40,404 nt of DNA. Origin: 66-474 sp036568625. Its GTDB lineage: Bacteria > Pseudomonadota > Gammaproteobacteria > Xanthomonadales > Rhodanobacteraceae. The DNA lies in assembly GCA_036568625.1 (NCBI GenBank), contig DATCSF010000010.1, positions 1 through 40,404 on the forward strand, given 5' to 3'. Below are positions 32,505 through 40,404 of the stretch, piece by piece; position 1 is the stretch's first letter, and each line of letters starts with the position of its first letter. Under the pieces are notes generated by a model. The model was not told where the DNA came from. It searched no databases and worked only from the letters and a program-made list of their open reading frames with translations. Made by a program: the position numbers and the translations under genes.

Positions 32505-34811
32505 CTACTTCAACAACGCGGTCAACTTGTCGAGCTGTGCACGATAGTTGTCGAGCACTTTGCCCGTGACCGCCGCGTACTTGTCGGCGCGGCTCCAGTC
32601 GCGCGCATCGAGCGCCTCGTGCACGGCAGGGATGGTCTTGGGCGCATAGCCCGTCAACTCGCCCGGCGCCTGGATCATGTTCTTGTACCAGGGACGCCCA
32701 GGCAGCCCCTGCGCATCCAACAACTGCTGTTCCATGGTGCCCATCAACCGGTTGAGCTGCGCGAGTTGCGAAGCGGGGATATCCAGCCCCTTGCCTACGC
32801 GCGCGTTGTACGCCTTTTCATAGGCTTGCGCGCTTGCCTTCAGCTTCTTTGCAGCCGCATCCAGCGGCGCGAAATCGATCTTCGGGACGTCCGAAAGCCG
32901 TTCCGGCGGCGCGACCGGGTGGTCGGGATCGGCGGCCAGCTTGTAGTCACCGGCGTCCAGCAACTTGTGCTGTTTCTCGGCGGCCTTGCGGGCATCGTCC
33001 GCTTGCTTGTGCAACTGGTGGATATAGCGATCCACCGTCGCACTGAAGTCGCCAAAGCGCATCGGCAGCACCTCCGCACCGGCGGTGCGCATCACGATGC
33101 GACCGGCCACCTTGGCCAGTGCGACGCCGTACTCGAAGGTCGGATCGCCGAAGCGGATGAAGTGATCGAACGAGTCGTAACGCGAGTGATAGACGCCGCC
33201 CTGATCCGCCTCGCCGCTGAAACCGATGTCCAGCGTCGCGATGCCGAGGTGTTCCAGGAACGCGCTGTAATCCGACCCCGAACCCAGCGGCGAAATCGGA
33301 ATGTCGCCGCCGTTGGCCGCGAGTTTCGCGGTCTCCTTGATCATCGGGCTGGCATTCTTTTCGGCCGCATGGACCTTGATATACGCGCGTTGGCGCCGTT
33401 GCACCGTCGCCCTCGTTTCGGGATCGGTCACCTCGGCAGCGACCTGGTTGACGAGATGCTGGAACGAGTGGCTGCCGCCCGCGAACAGCACGCCACGGCC
33501 GTTGGTATCGGAATTGAGGTACAGCACGGCCTTCTGCTGCAACTCCCGCGCGTGGGTTTCCGCCCACTCGGTGGAACCGAGCAGGCCCGGCTCCTCGCCA
33601 TCCCAACTGGCGTACACGATCGTGCGCTTGGGCCGCCAACCTTGCTTGTACAGCGTACCCAGCGCCTTCGCCTCGCCCAGCTCCGCGATGGTGCCGGCCA
33701 GTGGGTCGAACGCGCCGAACACCCAGCCATCATGATGGTTGCCGCGGACCACCCACTGGTCCGCATCGCTTGAACCCTTGAGCGTGGCGATCACGTCGTA
33801 TACCGGTTTGCGCGTCCAGTCGGATTTCACGACCATGTGCACCTTGGCCGGCCCCGCGCCGACGTGATAGGTGAACGGCAGCGCGCCACGCCAGCTTTCC
33901 GGCGCCACCGGGCCACCCAGCGCCTGCAGCAGTGGCGTCGCGTCGGCATAGGAAATCGGCAGCACCGGAATCTTCAGGACGGTTTTGGCATCCTTGATCG
34001 CAAGGTGCTTTGCGCCCGGCACGGAACCATAGCCCGGCGTGGTCGGATCGCCGGGATAGATCTGCATCTTGGCGACCGAGCCGCGCTGCACGCCTTCCGG
34101 TGGACGCGACGCGCCTTTCGGATACGGGGCAGCGTGGAAGTAGCCGTCGTCACGCGGGTCGGAGTAGATCAGGCAACCGATGGCGCCGTGCTCGTGGGCG
34201 AGTTCCGGCTTCAGACCGCGCCAGCCGCCGCCGTAACGCACGATCACGATCTTGCCCTTGACGCTCACGCCGAGACGCGCAAGCTCCTTGTAGTCATCGG
34301 GCATGCCGTAGTTGACGTACACGAGATCACCCGTGACGTCGCCATCGGCGCCGTAAACGTTGTAGGGCGGCAAGGCGCCCGGCAAACCGGACGTGCGGTC
34401 GCCCTTGATCGGCGGTTCGTGCAGGGCCGCCTTGAATTGCGTCGGCGCGACCAGTTCCACCAGTTCCTGTTTCGGCGTCGGGTACAACACGTCGAACGTC
34501 TCGATGTGCGCATCCCAGCCCCATTGCTTGAACTGCGCCAGCATCCATTCGGCATTGGCCTTGTCGTGTGGCGAGCCGACATGGTTGGGTTCCGACGACA
34601 GCCGCTTCAGCCAGTCGCGCATTTCGCTGGCACTGAGCAGCGAATCGAAGCGCTGTTCGAGTTGCCGTTGCTGCGTCGTGCCCGATTCGGTGAAGCCGAG
34701 CATGCCGCTTCCGTTGGACGACGATGCAGGCGGCATCGCCGCGCCCGCAACGCACGTCAACGACAGACACGCCAGTGCGACCCCGACCTTGCGCGCGTAC
34801 TTGGCTTTCAT
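32505..34811 (-). CDS. Secreted M28 family metallopeptidase (glutamate carboxypeptidase II-like)
   Basis: The 768-residue protein has a signal peptide (ending CVAGAA), a protease-associated domain inserted in an M28 zinc peptidase domain, and a C-terminal transferrin-receptor-like dimerisation domain, the layout of human PSMA. All di-zinc ligands are present: H359 (NHHDGW), D369 (GAFDPL), E406/E407 (WDGEEPG, base and ligand), D435 (LNSDTNG) and H542 (VYHSRYD). It probably removes C-terminal residues from peptides in the periplasm. ATG 34811 is preferred to GTG 34817 because GAGGGG lies six bases upstream of the ATG. Confidence 0.95.
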   Translation of the reverse strand: MKAKYARKVGVALACLSLTCVAGAAMPPASSSNGSGMLGFTESGTTQQRQLEQRFDSLLSASEMRDWLKRLSSEPNHVGSPHDKANAEWMLAQFKQWGWDAHIETFDVLYPTPKQELVELVAPTQFKAALHEPPIKGDRTSGLPGALPPYNVYGADGDVTGDLVYVNYGMPDDYKELARLGVSVKGKIVIVRYGGGWRGLKPELAHEHGAIGCLIYSDPRDDGYFHAAPYPKGASRPPEGVQRGSVAKMQIYPGDPTTPGYGSVPGAKHLAIKDAKTVLKIPVLPISYADATPLLQALGGPVAPESWRGALPFTYHVGAGPAKVHMVVKSDWTRKPVYDVIATLKGSSDADQWVVRGNHHDGWVFGAFDPLAGTIAELGEAKALGTLYKQGWRPKRTIVYASWDGEEPGLLGSTEWAETHARELQQKAVLYLNSDTNGRGVLFAGGSHSFQHLVNQVAAEVTDPETRATVQRRQRAYIKVHAAEKNASPMIKETAKLAANGGDIPISPLGSGSDYSAFLEHLGIATLDIGFSGEADQGGVYHSRYDSFDHFIRFGDPTFEYGVALAKVAGRIVMRTAGAEVLPMRFGDFSATVDRYIHQLHKQADDARKAAEKQHKLLDAGDYKLAADPDHPVAPPERLSDVPKIDFAPLDAAAKKLKASAQAYEKAYNARVGKGLDIPASQLAQLNRLMGTMEQQLLDAQGLPGRPWYKNMIQAPGELTGYAPKTIPAVHEALDARDWSRADKYAAVTGKVLDNYRAQLDKLTALLK

Positions 34812-34947
34812 GACCACCCCTCAACGTGAGGCCATCGTTCCGCACGCGCCACTAGCGTGGGTTTCACGACGGCGAAAGTCCCCTTTTACGCCTGTCTGCG
34901 CGAAATTGCATGGGACAATGGTCACGCCCGCATCCGATGCAGGTCGA

Positions 34948-35442
34948 TCACGTGCGCCGCGGCATCATGCCCAGAAAACGCCGGGTGCAAATCGCAATGA
35001 TCAATCCGTACACCAACATGGCGAGCAGATTCCAGAGTAGCGATGCAGGCGTGAAATGGTTGACGCGGTGCCATGCGGACAGCGGCATCACCACGTAATT
35101 CATCACCACGAACACCACCACGCCGTACGCAAGCCCCGCCAGAACGGGCCGCGCGGTCAGCCAGCGCAAGCGCAACGCCGCGAACACGAAAATTGCCGCA
35201 ATCGCCAGCGACATGCCCCACTGCAGGAACAGGCCCAGCCACGCGGCCGCGGCCCCGCCCTGCAGCGCGGCTTTGCCCAGCACGCCGCCGGCGATGAAGC
35301 GTAGGATGGTGCGCGGATCGATCATGTTGATCAGCGCTGCGGCGCCGATGTCAAGGCTGCCCGCCACGAGACCACCAACCAGGATCGCAAGCAGCGGGCG
35401 ACCGCCGCGTGCACGTTCGGGAGCAGCGGTGGGTGCATTCAT
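34948..35442 (-). CDS. Four-helix integral membrane protein of unknown function
   Basis: The 164-residue product has about four hydrophobic helices: LLAILVGGLVAGSLDIGAAA, a second around WLGLFLQWGMSLAIAAIFVF, a third around VLAGLAYGVVVFVVMNYVV, and a last near LLWNLLAMLVYGLIIAI. Similar proteins occur widely in Xanthomonadales without a known role. Three in-frame ATGs are close together (35472, 35448, 35442); 35442 is chosen because GGGA lies nine bases upstream. The gene is divergent from the potassium channel gene. Confidence 0.75.
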   Translation of the reverse strand: MNAPTAAPERARGGRPLLAILVGGLVAGSLDIGAAALINMIDPRTILRFIAGGVLGKAALQGGAAAAWLGLFLQWGMSLAIAAIFVFAALRLRWLTARPVLAGLAYGVVVFVVMNYVVMPLSAWHRVNHFTPASLLWNLLAMLVYGLIIAICTRRFLGMMPRRT

Positions 35443-35536
35443 GGACATCGTTCCCGAGGGATGAGGGCGCATCGTGGCCGAATGACCTGCATCCCATAAG
35501 TGACTTTCGTCATGCCCGCGTGACCGCGCATTCGTG

Positions 35537-35566
35537 TTGGCGCAGCGCGGGGTGGCTTGCTATGGT
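35537..35566 (+). promoter_or_regulatory. Probable promoter of the potassium channel gene
   Basis: TTGGCG (35537-35542), an 18-base spacer and the extended -10 TTGC-TATGGT (35557-35566). The transcript would begin near 35573, which rules out the in-frame ATG at 35562 and supports ATG 35619. Just upstream, AGTGACTTTCGTCATGCCCG looks like a degraded piece of the CGTCAT repeat. Confidence 0.45.
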
Positions 35567-35618
35567 GGCGCCCAGGCTTCCGCTGCCAACCACCACTGCC
35601 CGCCACGCCACGGCAACG

Positions 35619-36839
35619 ATGCTGCACAACCCGCCCCAGCTCCTGCGCAACCGGATCCAGCAACTGCACCAGCGCATCGGCGGGCGCCACTGGTTTCCGC
35701 ACGTTCCACTGGCGATCCTGCTGGGCCTGGGCGGCTTCTGGTTGCTGCAGACCGACCTCGGCCGCCACTGGCGACACATCGTCGACCAGTTGCTCAGCGG
35801 CGGCCAGAACCTGCATCCCGCGTTGCTGCCACCGATCCTGATCGGCCTGGGCATGCTGATCATGGCGGTGGGCTTGCTGTTCCGCTCGCGGCTGGCGTGG
35901 CTGATGGCCCTGCTGCTGGCCGCGACGGCCGCCGTGAGCATGTACTTCGGGCAACAGGGCCATACCCACCTGCTGCTCGCGTATTTCATCCTGATGCTGG
36001 CCCTGCTGGCGTTCGCCTGGCGCCAGTTCGACCGCACCAGCATCACCGCAAGCACCCTGTTCGCGCTCACCTCGGTGGTGATGCTGGTGGTGTACGCGAC
36101 ATTCGGCACGTTCTATCTCGGGGCCGATTTCAAGCCGCAGATCACCGACCTCGTGACCGCGCTGTATTACGCAATGGTCACGATGAGCACGGTAGGTTAC
36201 GGTGACATCACGCCACAGACCGCCGAAGCGAAGCTGTTTGCGGTGTCGATCATCGTGCTGGGCGTCGCGGTGTTCGCCACTTCGCTTACCGCCGTGATCG
36301 CGCCGCTGGTCACACGCAGCCTGCAACGCATCGTCAATCGGAAGGATCATCGCATGCAACGCGAAAACCATTTCGTCGTGATCGGCAATACGCCGCTTGC
36401 GCTCAACACCTGGCGCGAACTCGCGCGCCGCGGCCATCCCGTCACCCGCCTGCTGCGGCAGGAGCCGGAACCGGGGCTGCCTGATGGCGTGGACAAGGTG
36501 ATCGGCGAGCCCAGTGACGGCGACGTCCTGCGCAAGGCCGGCGCCGACAAGGCGCAGGCAGTGCTGGCGATGATGGAAGACGATTCCGAAAACGCCTTCG
36601 TGGTGCTGGCCGTGCGCGAACTTCAGGGTACCGCGCGCACCGTCGCCGCGGTCAACGACGCCCACCATCTCGGGCGCGTGCAACTGGTGCAGCCGGACGT
36701 GGTGATCGCGCCGCAGATCCTGGGTGGCGAACTGGCAGCGATGCTGCTGACCGGCGAGCAGGTCACCGCCGACTTCGTGATGCAGAGGGTGTTCCAGCAG
36801 CACCATGACGCCGGCGACGCACCCCGGCACACGGCATGA
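35619..36839 (+). CDS. kch: Kch-type potassium channel with RCK/TrkA-N domain
   Basis: The 406-residue protein matches E. coli Kch (417) in length and layout. Hydrophobic helices fill residues 25-220. The selectivity filter TVGYGD is at 191-196, and a cytoplasmic RCK domain follows (HFVVIGNTPLALNTWRELARRG, LRKAGADKAQAVLAMMEDD, SENAFVVLAVREL). QPDVVIAPQILGGELAAMLLTGEQ parallels the Kch C-terminal part. It conducts potassium across the inner membrane. ATG 35619 is preferred to earlier in-frame starts because they lie upstream of or within the probable promoter. The MscS gene follows after 40 bp. Confidence 0.9.
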   Translation: MLHNPPQLLRNRIQQLHQRIGGRHWFPHVPLAILLGLGGFWLLQTDLGRHWRHIVDQLLSGGQNLHPALLPPILIGLGMLIMAVGLLFRSRLAWLMALLLAATAAVSMYFGQQGHTHLLLAYFILMLALLAFAWRQFDRTSITASTLFALTSVVMLVVYATFGTFYLGADFKPQITDLVTALYYAMVTMSTVGYGDITPQTAEAKLFAVSIIVLGVAVFATSLTAVIAPLVTRSLQRIVNRKDHRMQRENHFVVIGNTPLALNTWRELARRGHPVTRLLRQEPEPGLPDGVDKVIGEPSDGDVLRKAGADKAQAVLAMMEDDSENAFVVLAVRELQGTARTVAAVNDAHHLGRVQLVQPDVVIAPQILGGELAAMLLTGEQVTADFVMQRVFQQHHDAGDAPRHTA

Positions 36840-36879
36840 ACGATTCGCCTTGCACATGCCACATGAGGGAGACGACGTT

Positions 36880-37989
36880 TTGACTGCTGATTGGCTGTAC
36901 CACGGCGAATGGCTGGGCAACCCCGCGCTGGCATGGGTGATCGCGGGCGCGGCCGCGCTGGGCGGCTACCTGCTGGCCCACAGCGCAGCCGCCATTCTCG
37001 GCGCACGCCTTCGCAAGCTGGCCGAACGCACCCATCGCAATGGCTTTGCGATCGCCGCGCGCGTGGTGCAAGCCACACGCGGCTGGCTGTTGCTTTTGAT
37101 CGCGATCGCCATCGCCCTGGATTTCCTGCACTTCGGCAAAACCCTTGAAGACATCAAAAACGTGCAGCATTGGCTGCGCCTGCTGACCTACGCACTGGTG
37201 GGCATCCAGGTCGCGTTGTGGGTTTCGACACTGCTGGTGGCCTGGCTGCAACGCTCGACCGATCGCGACGCCGCGCAGCCGGTCAACCCGGTGATGCTGG
37301 GTGTACTCACCTGGGCCGTGCAGTTCGTGGTGTGGGTGACGCTGGCGCTTGCGTTGCTGGCGGAAGGCGGCGTCAACATCACCGCCTTCGTGGCCAGCCT
37401 GGGCATCGGCGGCGTCGCGGTGGCGTTGGCGCTGCAGAACGTGCTGGGCGACCTGTTCGCGTCGATCAGCATCGGCCTCGACAAGCCATTCGAGGTCGGC
37501 GATGCCATCGCCTTCGACTCGGGCCAAGGCACCATCACCAAGGTCGGCATCAAGTCCACGCGCATCGCTTCGCTGTCGGGCGAGGAACTGGCCGTCTCCA
37601 ACTCGGTGCTGCTGAAGAACCTGATCCACAACTACTCGCGCATGCAGCAGCGACGCGTGGTGTTCACCTTCCGGCTGCCGTTCGACACGCCGCGCGAGCG
37701 GATTACCGAAGTGGTCGAGCGCGTGCGCGGCATCATCGAAGACGAAAAACCGATCCGCTTCGATCGCGGTTATCTTTCCGGCTTCGGCGAGTACGGGCTT
37801 GAATTCGAATTCGTGTATTACGTGCTCGACCCGAGTTACAACGTCTTCGCCGCGATCCAGCAACGCATCAATCTCCGGGTGCTGGACCTCTGGGACGAAC
37901 TCGGCATCGAATTCGCCGTGCCCGTGCGCAAATTGCACGCGCAGACGGACGCAATGCCGATCGTGCGGACCACTACCGCGAAGGAGTGA
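36880..37989 (+). CDS. MscS family small-conductance mechanosensitive channel
   Basis: The 369-residue protein has several N-terminal helices and the MscS signature: the pore helix GIGGVAVALALQNVLGDLFA, then SISIGLDKPFEVGDAI of the beta domain, and a C-terminal alpha-beta domain. It is a membrane tension relief valve; extra N-terminal helices make it longer than E. coli MscS (286). TTG 36880 is chosen because GAGGGAG lies eight bases upstream, whereas ATG 36856 has no Shine-Dalgarno; the choice is open. Together with kch it forms an ion and osmotic pair that is probably co-transcribed. Confidence 0.92.
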   Translation: MTADWLYHGEWLGNPALAWVIAGAAALGGYLLAHSAAAILGARLRKLAERTHRNGFAIAARVVQATRGWLLLLIAIAIALDFLHFGKTLEDIKNVQHWLRLLTYALVGIQVALWVSTLLVAWLQRSTDRDAAQPVNPVMLGVLTWAVQFVVWVTLALALLAEGGVNITAFVASLGIGGVAVALALQNVLGDLFASISIGLDKPFEVGDAIAFDSGQGTITKVGIKSTRIASLSGEELAVSNSVLLKNLIHNYSRMQQRRVVFTFRLPFDTPRERITEVVERVRGIIEDEKPIRFDRGYLSGFGEYGLEFEFVYYVLDPSYNVFAAIQQRINLRVLDLWDELGIEFAVPVRKLHAQTDAMPIVRTTTAKE

Positions 37990-38144
37990 TCGAGCGCGCG
38001 CCTTGCGCAACGACACGGTGCGGTGAAAGCCGGACCAAGAAATCGTGACCGTTTCTACACGCGGCCTGTCGATAATCGTGCAAACAGTCCCAGGCTCGGC
38101 GAATGTCCGCAGACATCCATCGCGAGCAGCAATTGGAGGTCCGG

Positions 38145-38765
38145 ATGCACAGAACGGCGAACATGTCGGCATTGGGTTACGCCGCCTTTGCCCTGACGCT
38201 GTGGCTGGCGAACATGGGGTCCGCCGGCTGGTTCGACCAACCCGGCGCAATGCCGATGCCGCTGCTGTTCGCACAACCGGGCAACATCCTGCTGCCGACG
38301 TTGACGGCCGTACTGGGCGGTTGCGTGCTGGCGCTCGCGGGGATCGGGCAAGCCTTGCGTGGCTACACCCTCGACGCCGTGCTGTTTCTCGCTTTCGCGG
38401 GCTACTGGTGGGTGGCGGCGCTGTCGCAGCACGCAATGGCAACCGACTCCTACGGCCCGACACCCGGCTTCCTGGGTTGGTATTACGTGGTGTGGGCCTT
38501 TCTGGTCTTCTGCATCTGGGTGGCGGCGTGCAGGAACGGCGTCGCGCGGATGCTGTTCACGCTGGGGCTGTGCATATCGCTGCTGGCCCTGGCACTGGCC
38601 AATTGGACCCACCTTGCTGCGTTGACGGTGCTGGGCGGCTATCTCGGGTTGATGACCGCCGTGCTGGGCATCTACATCGCCGCGGCGGAAATCCTCAACG
38701 AAGTTCGCGGTCACCTGGTTCTGCCGCTCGGCGAAAGTGCGTCGGACAGCGAGCCACGTCCTTGA
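38145..38765 (+). CDS. GPR1/FUN34/YaaH family transporter (acetate/succinate type)
   Basis: The 206-residue protein has six hydrophobic helices and family features: LGYAAFALTLWLANMG in helix 1, GYWWVA in helix 3, and the C-terminal signature LGIYIAAAEILNEVRGHLVL followed by PLG, like the LAMAEVLNEKFGRTVLPIG end of SatP. SatP-type carriers move acetate or succinate with protons. ATG 38145 is chosen because GGAGG lies five bases upstream; ATG 38103 lacks one. The loop after helix 1 (WFDQPGAMPMPLLFAQPGN) is longer than in SatP, so the substrate may differ. Confidence 0.82.
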   Translation: MHRTANMSALGYAAFALTLWLANMGSAGWFDQPGAMPMPLLFAQPGNILLPTLTAVLGGCVLALAGIGQALRGYTLDAVLFLAFAGYWWVAALSQHAMATDSYGPTPGFLGWYYVVWAFLVFCIWVAACRNGVARMLFTLGLCISLLALALANWTHLAALTVLGGYLGLMTAVLGIYIAAAEILNEVRGHLVLPLGESASDSEPRP

Positions 38766-38964
38766 TTGCTGTGAATCGCGGAGCCGCTGAAGAACCGCCG
38801 CACCTCGATACCTCCGACCGAAGCGCCTGTTGCAAGAAGTCGGACCATGGAAGGCCGTCCTAATCAAAATGGCTTGAAATCGTCGTGTGACCCGCACTCG
38901 GCGATGCGGCGATCAGGGGGACCGCGCAAATCGCGACTCCCTAGTGCGCCGCCGCATACCGTGC

Positions 38965-38970
38965 TACTTT
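38965..38970 (+). promoter_or_regulatory. Possible extended -10 for a leaderless phaR transcript
   Basis: TGC-TACTTT (38962-38970) ends six bases before the phaR ATG. A start seven bases on would fall on the A of the ATG. No Shine-Dalgarno is present. Confidence 0.3.
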
Positions 38971-38976
38971 TGCGGC

Positions 38977-39471
38977 ATGGCATCACCGCGCGTCATCAAG
39001 AAATACCCGAACCGTCGCCTGTACGACACCCGGGTCTCCAGCTACATCACGCTGGAGGAAGTGCGGCAGCTCGTGCTGTCTGGCGAACTGTTCGAAGTCC
39101 GCGATGCCAAGACCAACGAGGATCTGACCCGCGCGGTGCTGCTGCAGATCATCGCCGAGCACGAACAGCACGGCCAGCCGATCTTCTCCACCACGCTGCT
39201 GTCGCAGATCATCCGCTTCTATGGCGATGCCATGCAGGGATTCGTGGGCGGCTACCTCGAAAACAGCCTGAAGGTGTTCCTGGAGCAGCAAGACAAGTTC
39301 CGCGATCAATTGAACAACCTGCTGGGCCAGACGCCGTGGTCGATGCTGAACGAGATCACCGAGCGCAACATCGATTTGTGGAAGTCCCTGCAGCCCGGCG
39401 CCAGCCCTGCGCCCGAGCCCGCGCCGGAAGCCGACGCAGACGAGAAAAAATCGCCGCGCAAGCGCCGTTGA
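38977..39471 (+). CDS. phaR: Polyhydroxyalkanoate synthesis repressor PhaR
   Basis: PhaR senses polyhydroxybutyrate and represses phasin and other PHB genes. The 164-residue protein starts with the highly conserved DNA-binding segment IKKYPNRRLYDTRVSSYITL, then the PHB accumulation regulatory domain (DLTRAVLLQIIAEHEQHGQPIF and FYGDAMQGFVGGYLE). The tail is rich in Ala, Pro and Lys. ATG 38977 is chosen because the conserved start begins there; the longer frame from 38887 adds unrelated residues. The next gene, phaB, is a PHB gene, which supports the call. Confidence 0.95.
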   Translation: MASPRVIKKYPNRRLYDTRVSSYITLEEVRQLVLSGELFEVRDAKTNEDLTRAVLLQIIAEHEQHGQPIFSTTLLSQIIRFYGDAMQGFVGGYLENSLKVFLEQQDKFRDQLNNLLGQTPWSMLNEITERNIDLWKSLQPGASPAPEPAPEADADEKKSPRKRR

Positions 39472-39502
39472 CACCCCGCACACGGCTTCGTACCATCCCG
39501 GA

Positions 39503-39516
39503 TTGCTGCAGCGCAA
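39503..39516. promoter_or_regulatory. Inverted repeat upstream of phaB, possible PhaR site
   Basis: TTGC-N6-GCAA (TTGCTGCAGCGCAA) lies 93 bp before the phaB start and 32 bp after the phaR stop. Known PhaR sites are GC-rich inverted repeats built on TGC/GCA, so this is a candidate only. Confidence 0.3.
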
Positions 39517-39608
39517 CACATGGCGCTGTGCGGCAAAACCCCGGGTCAAGGACGGCCTCCTTTTGATGTTGCGATCTTGGATCGATCGCGCAAGGGAGAG
39601 ATGATTCG

Positions 39609-40355
39609 ATGACCAAACGTGTAGCCGTCGTCACCGGCGGCATCGGCGGGCTGGGCACCGCCATTTGCAAACGACTCGCCGATGAGGGGCGCCAGGTCAT
39701 CGCCGCCGATCTCGGCAATCGGCAGGAACGACTCGCGGCGTTTCGCGAAGAAACGCGCGAATACAACGGCAGCATCGTGTTCGCGCCCGCCGACGTCGCG
39801 AGCTTCGACGATTGTGCAAATCTTGTGAATCACGTTGCCGAAAAGTATGGAAGCGTGGACATCGTGGTCAACGCGGCCGGCATCACACGCGACACTTCGC
39901 TCAAGAAGATGAGCCCCTCGCAGTGGAGCGAGCTGATGCACGTCAATCTCGATGGCGTGTTCAACATGTGCCGCAACACCGTCGATGGCATGACCGCGCG
40001 CGGTTTCGGTCGTATCGTCAACATCAGCTCGGTCAACGGCCAGACCGGCCAGTTCGGCCAGACCAATTATTCCGCCGCCAAGGCCGGCATGCATGGCTTC
40101 ACGATGGCCTTGGCGCGCGAAGTCGCGAAGAAGGGCGTGACCGTCAACAGCGTCTCGCCCGGCTATTGCAGGACCGAGATGGTAATGAAGGTGCCGGAGG
40201 ACATTCGCGCACAGATCGTCGCGCAGATTCCGGTCGGGCGTCTTGGCGAACCGTCGGAAATCGCGCGTACCGTCGCATTTCTGACCGCCGATGATGCCGG
40301 CTTCATCACCGGCGCCAACATCCCGGTGAACGGCGGGTATTTCATGTCGTTCTAA
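39609..40355 (+). CDS. phaB: Acetoacetyl-CoA reductase PhaB
   Basis: PhaB reduces acetoacetyl-CoA to (R)-3-hydroxybutyryl-CoA with NADPH, the monomer for PHB. The 248-residue short-chain dehydrogenase has VVTGGIGGLGTAI (cofactor loop), VNAAGITRD, and the catalytic Ser-Tyr-Lys in NISSVNGQ and NYSAAKAG. The C-terminus GANIPVNGGYFMSF is like PhaB of other bacteria. AGGGAGAG (39592-39599) serves ATG 39609; an ATG at 39601 reads only three codons before a TGA overlapping the start. A FabG-like role is possible, but the phaR neighbour supports PhaB. Confidence 0.93.
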   Translation: MTKRVAVVTGGIGGLGTAICKRLADEGRQVIAADLGNRQERLAAFREETREYNGSIVFAPADVASFDDCANLVNHVAEKYGSVDIVVNAAGITRDTSLKKMSPSQWSELMHVNLDGVFNMCRNTVDGMTARGFGRIVNISSVNGQTGQFGQTNYSAAKAGMHGFTMALAREVAKKGVTVNSVSPGYCRTEMVMKVPEDIRAQIVAQIPVGRLGEPSEIARTVAFLTADDAGFITGANIPVNGGYFMSF

Positions 40356-40404
40356 TGACGCTCGGTTCCACCGGCGGGTGACGCAAAGCCGCAACCAACA
40401 AGGC

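Noticed and set aside
39601..39612. Three-codon ORF (ATG ATT CGA TGA) overlapping the phaB start.
   Set aside because: The Shine-Dalgarno is too close to this ATG; it is better placed for ATG 39609. Likely chance.

Overview
The window is high-GC DNA from a gammaproteobacterium, most likely of the order Xanthomonadales and probably the Rhodanobacteraceae. The reasons are the gene order rseP-bamA-lpxD-fabZ-lpxA-lpxB-rnhB-dnaE-accA, the very large TonB-dependent receptor, a DUF6491-type lipoprotein, and short intergenic repeats that begin CGTCAT(T/C)CC and end ATGACG. The placement is inference from gene content. No rRNA, tRNA, CRISPR array or intact insertion sequence was seen.

Positions 1-15447 (plus strand) hold housekeeping genes: the end of rseP, bamA, then an almost gapless lipid A block (lpxD, fabZ, lpxA, lpxB). 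A five-helix sulfatase-fold membrane transferase follows, then rnhB, dnaE, accA, a small VOC protein and tilS. No skp/ompH gene lies between bamA and lpxD; that gap holds two strong hairpins. The RNase HII has Gly-Cys-Ala where the family has Gly-Arg-Gly.

Positions 15448-20500 (mostly plus strand) are an accessory stretch: a small secreted histidine-rich protein, an inverted-repeat element abutting the frameshifted remnant of a type II NADH dehydrogenase gene, a secreted S9 peptidase, an arylamine N-acetyltransferase and a HAD hydrolase.

Positions 20774-31613 (minus strand) hold a sulfotransferase and a coherent amino-sugar locus. In transcription order it is a glucokinase-family kinase, a TonB-dependent receptor, an APC-superfamily permease, a CsxA-like GH2 exo-beta-D-glucosaminidase and a LacI regulator. 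A perfect 14-bp LacI-type palindrome overlaps a TTGACA box upstream of the kinase. The genes read as a route for chito-oligosaccharides: uptake by the receptor, release of glucosamine in the periplasm, import by the APC permease and phosphorylation by the kinase. The permease as a glucosamine importer is the most novel suggestion in the window.

Positions 31885-40404 hold a DUF6491-like lipoprotein, a secreted M28 (PSMA-like) peptidase with a clear terminator, a four-helix membrane protein, a Kch-type potassium channel, an MscS-type channel, a GPR1/FUN34/YaaH-family transporter, and phaR followed by phaB of polyhydroxybutyrate metabolism.
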